From contig NZ_JAFFPS010000011.1 of the NCBI RefSeq assembly GCF_016919165.1, positions 45,720 through 109,719 on the forward strand: DNA of 64,000 bases, given 5' to 3'. The position numbers and the translations under genes are program-made. Below are positions 56,886 through 64,000 of this stretch, in pieces (the stretch's first letter is position 1; each line of letters starts with the position of its first letter). This DNA comes from Leptospira chreensis. Its GTDB lineage: Bacteria > Spirochaetota > Leptospiria > Leptospirales > Leptospiraceae. The notes beneath the pieces are model-generated. The model searched no databases, was not told the DNA's origin, and saw nothing but the letters and a program-made list of their open reading frames with translations.

Positions 56886-56956
56886 TCGAATTTAAGATTC
56901 GATTCGTTCGATCAAATGATCGAAGTAGAAAGCCAAGGGAAACCTTGGCTTTTTTT
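56886..56956 (+). terminator. Strong intrinsic terminator after the thiolase gene
   Basis: AAAGCCAAGG (56929-56938), a GAAA loop and CCTTGGCTTT (56943-56952) form a 10-bp stem, followed by a T run to 56956. Two smaller stems precede it: TCGAAT/ATTCGA (56886-56891 with 56897-56902) and TTCGATC/GATCGAA (56907-56913 with 56918-56924). Confidence 0.95.
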
Positions 56957-57000
56957 ATGGGGAAAGGGGTTGGTACTTTTTCGATTCAATTCCCCCAAAA

Positions 57001-57144
57001 GTGAACTTATTTAGAAAGAATTTTTGGTTTTGGGAAAGGGGATTGTAGGAAAGGAAAAGATATGATAAGAGGTATGTATTGGGAGGCGGGTCTAGTTCCC
57101 CACCCAATTAGGGCGGGGATATATAGATTCGCAATCCGCAAACC
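57001..57144 (+). repeat. Direct repeat copy 1 (upstream of the HD gene), with a gene 3'-end remnant
   Basis: These 144 nt match 57811-57952 throughout. Bases 57076-57123 are identical to 57886-57933. The identical core contains GGCGGG, a CCCC-ACCC/GGG-CGGGG hairpin and ATATA. The copy begins with GTGAACTTATTTAG, the same last codons and stop (ELI-stop) that end the HD gene. Just before it, the frame reads FNSPKSELI, like IHSLQKGELI of the HD protein. Confidence 0.85.
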
Positions 57145-57167
57145 ATTCTTTAACAGAAGGTATTCCC

Positions 57168-57824
57168 ATGAAGATCGAAGAGAAGTGTAAAACAAAATTC
57201 CAAGCCCTACTCCAAGGTTTTAAAGACATCTCTGTATCTCAGAAGGATTCTCTTTGGGAAGAAATTAGGTCTCGCTACTCGGAATCCCACCGCACCTACC
57301 ACAACCTAAACCATCTCTACCAAATGTTAGGGGAATTTGATTCGGTATCTAAGGAATTACAAGATCCAGAGATCGCACTCTTTGCCTTATTTTACCATGA
57401 TTTGATTTATGATGTCACTTCCAAAACCAATGAAGAAGAAAGTGCAAAGATCGCCAAAAATAGATTATCCGAATTAGGAATTTCACAGAAACGGATTGAG
57501 ATTTGCATAGAACACATCCTGGCGACCAAATCACATCGATTAGGTGACAAATGCCATCCAGATACATCTTATTTTTTAGATATTGATATTTCCATTCTTG
57601 GAAGCGAAGAATCCAAATACTATGAATATGCAAAAAACATTCGCAAAGAGTATTCGATATTTTCTCGCGAAGACTACCAAAAGGGAAGAATCCAAGTATT
57701 GAATCATTTTATCGAAAACATTCGACTCTTCCATACAGATATCTTTTTTGATGAGTATGAAATGCGAAGCCGCCACAATGTGAAACTAGAGATTCATAGT
57801 TTGCAAAAAGGTGAACTTATTTAG
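57168..57824 (+). CDS. HD-superfamily metal-dependent phosphohydrolase-like protein
   Basis: The 218-aa product is soluble and helical. Its motifs RTYHNLNHLYQML and LFALFYHDLIYD give the H and HD metal ligands of the COG4339-type HD group, with more acidic and histidine residues in IEHILATKSHR and YFLDIDISILG. The substrate is unknown. It has no detected partner gene and is flanked by two direct repeats that include its own 3' end. Confidence 0.8.
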   Translation: MKIEEKCKTKFQALLQGFKDISVSQKDSLWEEIRSRYSESHRTYHNLNHLYQMLGEFDSVSKELQDPEIALFALFYHDLIYDVTSKTNEEESAKIAKNRLSELGISQKRIEICIEHILATKSHRLGDKCHPDTSYFLDIDISILGSEESKYYEYAKNIRKEYSIFSREDYQKGRIQVLNHFIENIRLFHTDIFFDEYEMRSRHNVKLEIHSLQKGELI

Positions 57825-57952
57825 AAACAATTTTTGGTTTTTGGAAAGGGGTTTGTAAGAAGGGAGAAGTTGTGGTAAAAGGTGAGTATTGGGAGGCGGG
57901 TCTAGTTCCCCACCCAATTAGGGCGGGGATATAAAGATTCACACCCCAAACC
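57811..57952 (+). repeat. Direct repeat copy 2 (3' end of the HD gene)
   Basis: This copy starts inside the last codons of the HD gene (GTGAACTTATTTAG, stop at 57822-57824). It runs to AAACC at 57948-57952, crossing the end of the minus-strand gene at 57939. It lies exactly 810 nt after copy 1. The hairpin-forming GC-rich core is unchanged, while the A- and G-rich stretch before it has diverged. Confidence 0.85.
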
Positions 57953-58805
57953 GCCCGAGCATCGGAACAAGGCCTTCCCTCGTTTGTCCCGCGGTATCAT
58001 AGCCGGGAAAAATCTTAGACAACTTCAGATAAAAATGTTTTTCAATTCGTTTGGTTCCATTGGTTGTTTTTTCAAACACATCTTTGGTGAACAAATGAAA
58101 TTCAAAATATCCAGTTTTGAACTTCCCATCAGCACCTATCCGACTCCCCACTCGAAATCGTAAGGGCTGATTGTTATCCAGAGATTCAAAACAAGGCTCT
58201 TCATCAAAAGACAAAGTCTTAGAAATATAAAGTTTTTCCTTCACTCCCATCTCTTGGAAGTCTCTGGCACCCGGAAGTTGAACCAAAACTTTGCCTTCTC
58301 TTCTAAATTCTAAACTATAGGATAGGATATCCAAATTGGATACATCGATAGAATTTATATCTATTGTTAGATGGTGATCTAAGACCTCAGTGGAGCGAGT
58401 GATCACACTTCCTTCCCTTTGGCCAATCGTAATGATTTTATTTACATTTATGGGAATAACGTATTTAAAAACCAAACCAGGATCTGGTAGATCTTTACCT
58501 TGGACGGTCATTGGCAAATGGATCGGTGTTTGTGTGATCGTATGGATATCAGCAATTGCAACATCAGACACAGCTGTTTGTTTTTGATTGGATGAAGTAG
58601 TTATCTCTTTTAAGTTCGATTTTGATTTGAATGCTTCTAACGATTTTAACTTGGCAATCGTCAGCCTTTGCATGACAGTAATTAGGACAAGTACGGCAAT
58701 CAGTAATACAAGCACAAATACCCAAGTTTCATAGGCATTCATTCTCTCTTCCAAAATTCGTATTTGATCCATTGAATACGGTTTCATTACTTGCGCGAGT
58801 ATCAT
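57939..58805 (-). CDS. Single-helix membrane protein of unknown function
   Basis: The 288-aa product has an N-terminal amphipathic helix, then one membrane helix (WVFVLVLLIAVLVLITVM, about residues 28-45). A 230-residue domain follows that looks beta-rich (KYVIPINVNKIITIG, HLTIDINSIDVSNLDILSYSLEF, KHFYLKLSKIFPG). No family is recognised. AAAGGA lies 6 nt before the ATG. Its last codons fall in repeat copy 2. It is divergent from the SH3b gene. Confidence 0.65.
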   Translation of the reverse strand: MILAQVMKPYSMDQIRILEERMNAYETWVFVLVLLIAVLVLITVMQRLTIAKLKSLEAFKSKSNLKEITTSSNQKQTAVSDVAIADIHTITQTPIHLPMTVQGKDLPDPGLVFKYVIPINVNKIITIGQREGSVITRSTEVLDHHLTIDINSIDVSNLDILSYSLEFRREGKVLVQLPGARDFQEMGVKEKLYISKTLSFDEEPCFESLDNNQPLRFRVGSRIGADGKFKTGYFEFHLFTKDVFEKTTNGTKRIEKHFYLKLSKIFPGYDTAGQTREGLVPMLGRFGV

Positions 58806-58924
58806 TCACTATCCTTTGCGATGAAAAGCCTATACTATCATTGTCGACCTATCTTTCAGAGAAAAATACCATTCCTATGGAAAAGAGATCGACTATTGGC
58901 ACTCAATTCCCTATTTTTTGGACT

Positions 58925-59767
58925 ATGTCGGGCTACAAAACTTTACAATGCATTCTACTTCTTCTATTTGTTTATCCTCTTTATTCCCAAAACCATTGGG
59001 ATGATTACATACACGAAAAAACTGTTAAATCCACCTATCGTATATTTGGTGATAATGTCAACTTAAGAGAATCTGATAACCTAAAATCAAAAGTCAAAAA
59101 GAAACTTTCGATGGGAGCTGTTGTCACCATTCTCGCAAAAACGAACCAAATCATGGAACAAGATTCAGTAAAAGAGTATTGGTACCAAGTGAAGTCGGAG
59201 AAAGACACAGGTTATATCTGGGGAGGACTGATTGCCGATTACTCCTTCACTTTAGAAAAGAACATAGTTTTATGTAGAAACTTAGGAGTCAAACGCAGCA
59301 CACTTGAATTAAAATTAATCCAAGGTGACAAACTTCTAACTCAAACCAAATGGGAATCTGGTGCCGTCAGTAACGAAAACTGGAGTCATAAAATCTACCC
59401 TGCTTCACAATTTTCACCGAGTCCCAAATTTTTATTCGGATTATCATATTTTGTTTTTTCTGAAATCGAAAATGGATCTACAAATGAGCAACTGATTAGT
59501 ATCAGTTCCGATTCAAAATTTGTATCTCATTTTTCATGGAACCTAGGATCTTGTGATCCTCCAACTTGCGGCGAGTCATGGTTGGTATTTCCAGGTGAAA
59601 CATTACCCGTAGATCCAAAAAAGAAAAGAAAGGTTACCAAAGGAAAAACCAATACAATCCAAGAGTTAACACATATCTTTGATATCGATAACGCAAATTC
59701 TCACGAATACTTCACATCAGAATACAAATGGGACGGAACCAACTTCCAAAAAAAGGAAAGCCAATAA
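58925..59767 (+). CDS. Exported SH3b-domain protein
   Basis: The 280-aa product has a signal peptide (LQCILLLLFVYPLYSQ). A bacterial SH3 domain follows at about residues 35-105 (YRIFGDNVNLRESDNLKSKVKKKLSMGAVVTIL, then YWYQVKSEKDTGYIWGGLI). The C-terminal region is beta-rich with paired cysteines (SCDPPTC). It probably binds a cell-wall or surface ligand in the periplasm. ATG at 58925 was chosen to put the signal at the N-terminus. The next gene begins 5 nt after its stop. Confidence 0.75.
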   Translation: MSGYKTLQCILLLLFVYPLYSQNHWDDYIHEKTVKSTYRIFGDNVNLRESDNLKSKVKKKLSMGAVVTILAKTNQIMEQDSVKEYWYQVKSEKDTGYIWGGLIADYSFTLEKNIVLCRNLGVKRSTLELKLIQGDKLLTQTKWESGAVSNENWSHKIYPASQFSPSPKFLFGLSYFVFSEIENGSTNEQLISISSDSKFVSHFSWNLGSCDPPTCGESWLVFPGETLPVDPKKKRKVTKGKTNTIQELTHIFDIDNANSHEYFTSEYKWDGTNFQKKESQ

Positions 59768-59772
59768 ACTTT

Positions 59773-61026
59773 ATGAAACAATTTATCACAACAATTGTAA
59801 TTTTAACTTTTGCATTCCCACTATTTGCGTGGAACAACCATGCAGGAATTACCTATTTGATTTTAAAAGATCATTGGAAGGGAAAAAATTCTCCTAAGGT
59901 CAAAGTTGAATCCTTAAAATCTTTTTTGACAAAAGAAAAAACATCGATCCAAGACAGTTTGTCTATTTCTGAAGAATGGGCACTGAAACGACTTCCTCAC
60001 CTAACTCCTACAGCTGAAAGTTTGAAATTTTCTAAAACAACAAAAGACTCAGAGCTTGTTGTCAGTTTTTACAAAGCACTCCGAGTCAATCCAAACCATA
60101 AAGCAGCATTATACGTCCAGTCGGTTCCAAAAAGAAATGGATCCAAACTTCCTTTGGACCAACTCACAACTCTCAACGACAAAGGAAAGTTGGGAAACGA
60201 AACCTTTTTAGCCTTACAAGAAGGCCAAATGATCGGTGCTGACGAAGTTTTAGTTTCGGCAACAGATGAACCTGACTACGATTTAGATTTGTATCTATTT
60301 GAAGACAGTGGAAGTGAAGTAGGAAAAATCTATGGATTTGGAAGCCAACCATTCGGAAATCCAGCTGTAGAATTTTCATCTCAGGCTCCCTTTCATATGG
60401 GATTTTACTATGAACCTGGGATCATTTTTGCGCTTGCTGGATTTTTAAAAAGAACTTATCCCGAATACCGCATCCACCAATTTACTGAACTTTCTAATTT
60501 AGCATTCCGAACAGGCCACCCATATTGGGGATATCGATTTGCTGGTTGGGCATTACATTATATCCAAGACCTCACACAACCCTACCACTCTTCCGTATTA
60601 CCAAGAGTCAGCGCTGCAAAACAAATTGGCGTACAACTTGTATCTATTGTGGGATACCAATCACCAAAAGATAATATGATTCGATTCATTTCAGGAAGAC
60701 ATACTTTGATCGAAGAGTATCAATATTACCTGATTCGAAATTTGATCGAAACTAAAAATTGGGACCACCCTGTGGCAAGTTCCATCACAGATTTTTCAGC
60801 AAAAGGTGCAAGTGAATGGCAAGGGATTGATTCTTTAAGAAATAATGTTTGTAAAGAAGCTTATGATGCTGCAGAACCAGCGGATGAACAGTTGGAACAT
60901 TTAGAAATTCCTAAATATGAAACTCTATATGAACCAAACCATCCCATCCATACAATTCTTGGATCTCTGCTTCAGAATACATCCAAACATACAAGAGCCT
61001 ATTTGGATGCTCTAAAAACTAACTAA
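59773..61026 (+). CDS. Exported zinc phospholipase C / S1-P1 nuclease-like protein
   Basis: The 417-aa product has a cleavable signal ending FPLFA. The mature N-terminus WNNHAGITYLIL puts W and H at the start, as in P1 nuclease and phospholipase C, whose first tryptophan binds zinc. The core motif FAGWALHYIQDLTQPYHSS (H..x..D....H) is the main metal site; RTGHPYW precedes it. It should hydrolyse phospholipid or nucleic acid phosphodiesters in the periplasm or outside. It follows the SH3b gene by 5 nt and overlaps the convergent DUF2237 gene by 4 nt. Confidence 0.7.
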   Translation: MKQFITTIVILTFAFPLFAWNNHAGITYLILKDHWKGKNSPKVKVESLKSFLTKEKTSIQDSLSISEEWALKRLPHLTPTAESLKFSKTTKDSELVVSFYKALRVNPNHKAALYVQSVPKRNGSKLPLDQLTTLNDKGKLGNETFLALQEGQMIGADEVLVSATDEPDYDLDLYLFEDSGSEVGKIYGFGSQPFGNPAVEFSSQAPFHMGFYYEPGIIFALAGFLKRTYPEYRIHQFTELSNLAFRTGHPYWGYRFAGWALHYIQDLTQPYHSSVLPRVSAAKQIGVQLVSIVGYQSPKDNMIRFISGRHTLIEEYQYYLIRNLIETKNWDHPVASSITDFSAKGASEWQGIDSLRNNVCKEAYDAAEPADEQLEHLEIPKYETLYEPNHPIHTILGSLLQNTSKHTRAYLDALKTN

Positions 61027-61403
61027 TCGATATCGTCGGCAGCGAATCTTTCTAGTAATTCCAAAGGAATTATTTCTAACGCACGTTTGTGGGTAGACTC
61101 CAAAAATACTTTTGGAGGAACCCCGTTGCGGTAGGCCTCTAACCAACGCGAGGCACAAAGGCACCAACGTTCTCCTGGTTTGACACCAGGAAAGGAATAC
61201 TGTGGCCAAGGGGTGATGAGGTCATTCCCACTTTCTTTCTGAGATTCCAAAAATTCCTCTGTTGCGAGAACACATACCGTATGAGAACCAACGTCATCAT
61301 CGGATGTATTACAACATCCATCCCGAAAAAAACCAGTCAGAGGATGTGTGGAACAAGGAGCCAGGGGTCCACCGAGTACATTCAATGATTCATTCATTTC
61401 CAT
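61023..61403 (-). CDS. DUF2237 family protein
   Basis: The 126-aa product matches DUF2237: NVLGGPLAPCSTHPLTGFFRDGCCNTS, GSHTVCVLATEEFLE, GNDLITPWPQYSFPGVKPGERWCLCASRWLEA and APKVFLESTH-like ending. The many conserved cysteines suggest metal or redox roles, but function is unknown. It stands alone. Confidence 0.92.
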   Translation of the reverse strand: MEMNESLNVLGGPLAPCSTHPLTGFFRDGCCNTSDDDVGSHTVCVLATEEFLESQKESGNDLITPWPQYSFPGVKPGERWCLCASRWLEAYRNGVPPKVFLESTHKRALEIIPLELLERFAADDID

Positions 61404-61462
61404 TAGAATATCAAACTAGGGTAGGATTCGATTCTGGGAAGATGTTTCTCAAAATAGGTGCG

Positions 61463-61489
61463 AAAAAAAGATGGGGGTTTGCACCCCCA
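61463..61489 (-). terminator. Intrinsic terminator after the M23 peptidase genes
   Basis: TGGGGGT (61472-61478) and ACCCCCA (61483-61489) form a stem around TTGC. On the minus strand it is followed, after two bases, by a run of seven T residues (61463-61469 read as A on plus). It lies 70 nt downstream of the peptidase stop at 61559. Confidence 0.8.
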
Positions 61490-61558
61490 GTAGAACGACC
61501 AAAAGGTCTTGGAAAGCCCATAGCCAATCTACTATACATATATTTACTTGTCAAACGA

Positions 61559-62761
61559 TTATGCTTTTACATTGAAAAAAAGAATCTTTTTTTCTTCCCC
61601 ATTGATCCGGACTCGCACCTTCCAACGCCCAACGAGTTTCGGGTTACTCGCTATCGATACGTATCGGGCCTCTAAAGCCAAATTCTTATCAGCGGCCCAG
61701 TCCAATTTCATCGGCTCAAAACCTTTCCCATCAATGGATATATCCACCTCAATCCGATGGTTTCCGGGTTTCACAAACTCTAAGGAAACGAGAAAACTTT
61801 CTCCCAATTGGAATGTATTTTCACCGCATTGCACTTTTTCTCGTTTTGCATTCAGCCGACAAATTTGAATGTCTTCCTCAAAAATGTCGATAGCCGTTTG
61901 ATCCACTCCTGGTTTTGGATGCCAATACATATGATACTCTTTAAGAGTTTCTCTCTCGGAGTATTGTGTTTTAAACACTGTGGGAATGGTTGTGACTTCT
62001 AATTGGCGATTTGGTTTGTGTACTTCAAAATGTAAGTGTGGACCTTGCGTATAACCAGTATTACCTGAGTATCCAATCAATTGACCTGCATCCACCATAT
62101 CACCAACTTTTACGACAACACCGTTTTTCATTAGGTGAGCATAATTTCCCAAAGTACCATCATCATGTTGGATGATAATAAAATTTGCCTTTGATAACAA
62201 ATCCCTGCGAAACCCACCTTCCGAATACCGAGACTCGGTTGCCATCACATACCCTTTCCTAGCAGCATGAACCGCAGTCCCAATGGGAATCCCAAAGTCT
62301 AGGGCATAAACAGAGTTTCCAAAATGGGTGACAGAGCCGTTATAACCTTGCACCACCTTTGTCCGAATACCTGGGGCATAAGGTAATAAATAACTTACAG
62401 AATCATCATGTACACTATCCCAATCTCCCGGACGAACCCGATAGGAAAAGGAATGGAAGGCATTTTTAGTTTTATCTTCTAGTAAAAATTTTGTAACAAA
62501 AACAGGAGAAGTACCCTTTACCACAACAAATTGGGGAAAGGTTAAATCTGTTTTGAAGTTAACAAGAGTAACATTGAGTAAAACAGAATTGGTAACTTTG
62601 GGATGGGGGTTGTGATTACGGATAGAGAGTTCAATTCCATCCTCATCCTTTGTCTGCACCAAACAAATCCACTCTTGATTGCATTCTTCAGTTACAGTCG
62701 GTTCCGCATACAAACCAAACGAAACACCAAAGAATAATAAAATAAATAAAAACCTAATCAC
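61559..62761 (-). CDS. Exported M23-family (LytM-like) peptidase, second paralogue
   Basis: The 400-aa product has a signal peptide (FLFILLFFGVSFGLYA). The M23 domain lies at about residues 130-265. Zinc ligands are the H and D of GSVTHFGNSVYALDFG and the HLH of GPHLHFEV; HDDGTLGNYAHL is also conserved. N- and C-terminal beta domains flank it. It should cut or bind peptidoglycan peptides in the periplasm. It starts with GTG, overlapping the upstream paralogue stop as GTGA. Confidence 0.9.
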   Translation of the reverse strand: MIRFLFILLFFGVSFGLYAEPTVTEECNQEWICLVQTKDEDGIELSIRNHNPHPKVTNSVLLNVTLVNFKTDLTFPQFVVVKGTSPVFVTKFLLEDKTKNAFHSFSYRVRPGDWDSVHDDSVSYLLPYAPGIRTKVVQGYNGSVTHFGNSVYALDFGIPIGTAVHAARKGYVMATESRYSEGGFRRDLLSKANFIIIQHDDGTLGNYAHLMKNGVVVKVGDMVDAGQLIGYSGNTGYTQGPHLHFEVHKPNRQLEVTTIPTVFKTQYSERETLKEYHMYWHPKPGVDQTAIDIFEEDIQICRLNAKREKVQCGENTFQLGESFLVSLEFVKPGNHRIEVDISIDGKGFEPMKLDWAADKNLALEARYVSIASNPKLVGRWKVRVRINGEEKKILFFNVKA

Positions 62762-63963
62762 TTTACACTCGTTAATTGAAATTGAATCTCTTTTTGTAAG
62801 ACTCCATCGATAGATACCGCCGCAGTCCAATCACCTTCTAGTGGCTCCGAAGGATCTTCTAACTGGGCCTCAAAATAGGTATCCCACCATTCAGGATTTG
62901 TCTCCCAATTATACAATTTCTGTAAGGAGGTACCATTTTTACGAACGGAAATTTGTATCTTGTAACGAGATGGCTTCAAAAGAGGAATATAAAAATACAA
63001 AGGGGAAGTTTTAGAGAATAAGGATACATTACATCCCAATCGCTCTAGATTCTGAATCGATTCACAAATTTGGATTTCGTCCACATCAGCAACGGTTTTT
63101 ACCATAGACTCCTCTTTATCCCTACGCCAATGGAGTTGTCCTTCAGTGACAATTTCTGAATCGGAAGATTCTGTTCGAAAAAAGGTGGGAATGGTTTTTT
63201 TACGTAACCGAGAAGTGGGTTTGTATACTTCAAAATGTAAATGAGGACCGTCACTAAATCCCGTGCTTCCCGCATAACCAAGAGGAGCACCAGTAACCAC
63301 ACGTTGCCCTCGTTTGACAAGCACACCCATATAACGGAGGTGAGCATACTGGCCGATGGTTCCGTCGTCATGGAGAATCTTTATATAGTTAGCGGAATGG
63401 ATGTATTTCATTTCAAATCCGCCCTCGTTGTTTTTTTCCTCCGTATCAATGACAAGACCATCTCTTGCGGCCGTAATTAAATCCCCTTCTTTGAGTCCGA
63501 AATCGATCGAATAACGGTTGTCACCTTGGTGACTTTTACTTCCTTTATATCCTTGGTAAATACGAACCTTCAGTCCCTTTTCAAAGGGTAACTCATAAAT
63601 CACTTTTGAATCATGGGAACTGGAAAAATTCCCTAGTATCCATTTGTATTTAATTTGATAAACCCAGCGTTTCTTAGTTTTGATCGCATTCAGACGAAAT
63701 AGTTTTTTTGATTTTGGGCCCTTTAGAACGGTAACCATAGGAAGTTTTAAGCTACTTTTCATATTCTTAAAAGTAGCATTGGCAGATATCGTTGTATCTG
63801 TTTGATCGATTGCGATTTTGTTTTGAAAATAGATATCTACTCCTGTTTTGTCCTGAACATAAATAACACAGAGCCTACCCATGGAACAAAACTCGGAATG
63901 TTCTTTGGCAATTAAAAAACTAGCAGGACAAAGTAGAAATAAGATAAAAAAACCAAATCTCAT
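62758..63963 (-). CDS. Exported M23-family (LytM-like) peptidase, first paralogue
   Basis: The 401-aa product is laid out like its downstream neighbour: signal peptide (FILFLLCPASFLIA), N-terminal beta domain with FCSMGRLCVIYVQDKTG, then an M23 domain. Zinc ligands are in SHQGDNRYSIDFG (H and D) and GPHLHFEV (HLH), with HDDGTIGQYAHL between. It ends with a beta domain, GDWTAAVSIDG. All ligands are present, so it is probably active. The two genes form one operon ending at the terminator near 61470. Confidence 0.9.
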   Translation of the reverse strand: MRFGFFILFLLCPASFLIAKEHSEFCSMGRLCVIYVQDKTGVDIYFQNKIAIDQTDTTISANATFKNMKSSLKLPMVTVLKGPKSKKLFRLNAIKTKKRWVYQIKYKWILGNFSSSHDSKVIYELPFEKGLKVRIYQGYKGSKSHQGDNRYSIDFGLKEGDLITAARDGLVIDTEEKNNEGGFEMKYIHSANYIKILHDDGTIGQYAHLRYMGVLVKRGQRVVTGAPLGYAGSTGFSDGPHLHFEVYKPTSRLRKKTIPTFFRTESSDSEIVTEGQLHWRRDKEESMVKTVADVDEIQICESIQNLERLGCNVSLFSKTSPLYFYIPLLKPSRYKIQISVRKNGTSLQKLYNWETNPEWWDTYFEAQLEDPSEPLEGDWTAAVSIDGVLQKEIQFQLTSVK

Positions 63964-64000
63964 AAAACAGGAATCATTTTAGAGATAGGAACACTTAAAA

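Noticed and set aside
57001..57952. Integron attC sites
   Set aside because: The repeats are the right size, but no clear GTTRRRY/RYYYAAC core pair or integrase gene was seen.

Overview
The window reads as a chromosomal segment of a spirochaete, most likely a saprophyte-type Leptospira. This is an inference from the gene set: rod and basal-body genes flgB-flgC-fliE and fliF, many short lipoproteins with relaxed spirochaete-style lipoboxes, AT-leaning coding sequence, and a MazEF-type pair. Nearly all of it is coding. No tRNA, rRNA, CRISPR array, transposase or phage gene was seen.

Layout. 1-3100: tail of a sterol-desaturase-like gene, a secreted protein of unknown function, then flgB-flgC-fliE behind a 364-nt structured leader. 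3150-10100: a lipoprotein and an MBL hydrolase, then a glycerol/polyol block (FGGY kinase, APH-fold kinase, GlpD) divergent from an MFS transporter, with a perfect 16-bp palindrome between them. 10200-15400: small unknown genes, a HAD phosphatase, a TetR regulator divergent from a HemL-like aminotransferase across a long palindrome of the same core, and a MazE/MazF-like pair. 15500-17255: fliF, split from the other flagellar genes by about 12 kb. 17252-24420: adenylate cyclase, MEST-like hydrolase, and the operon dapA-dapB-cdaA-ybbR (diaminopimelate and c-di-AMP). 24497-30674: a MraY/WecA-type transferase with a DUF368 (PopT) flippase, an NhaD/ArsB-type antiporter, an MBL lipoprotein and an ElyC-like protein. 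30774-34033: ccmE-ccmF-ccmH with non-canonical haem-handling motifs. 34162-39100: BioF-like enzyme, sirtuin, DUF486 protein, separate coaB and coaC, and a CNNM/CorC protein. 39273-45433: a large TPR protein with a degenerate CHAT-like end, divergent from a five-PAS hybrid histidine kinase.

The most notable system is at 45570-48868: a Family 2A encapsulin shell gene overlapping a SufS-type cysteine desulfurase that carries an N-terminal extension of about 93 residues, converging on a serine O-acetyltransferase. Together these predict a protein nanocompartment that encloses a cysteine desulfurase, with cysteine supply next door.

49011-64000: a Uup-type ABC-F protein, a MASE1-SpoIIE phosphatase, three lipoproteins, ilvC with a foldable leader, a thiolase, an HD-family gene bracketed by two 140-nt direct repeats, an SH3b protein, a zinc phospholipase C/P1-nuclease-like protein, a DUF2237 protein and two tandem M23 peptidase paralogues.
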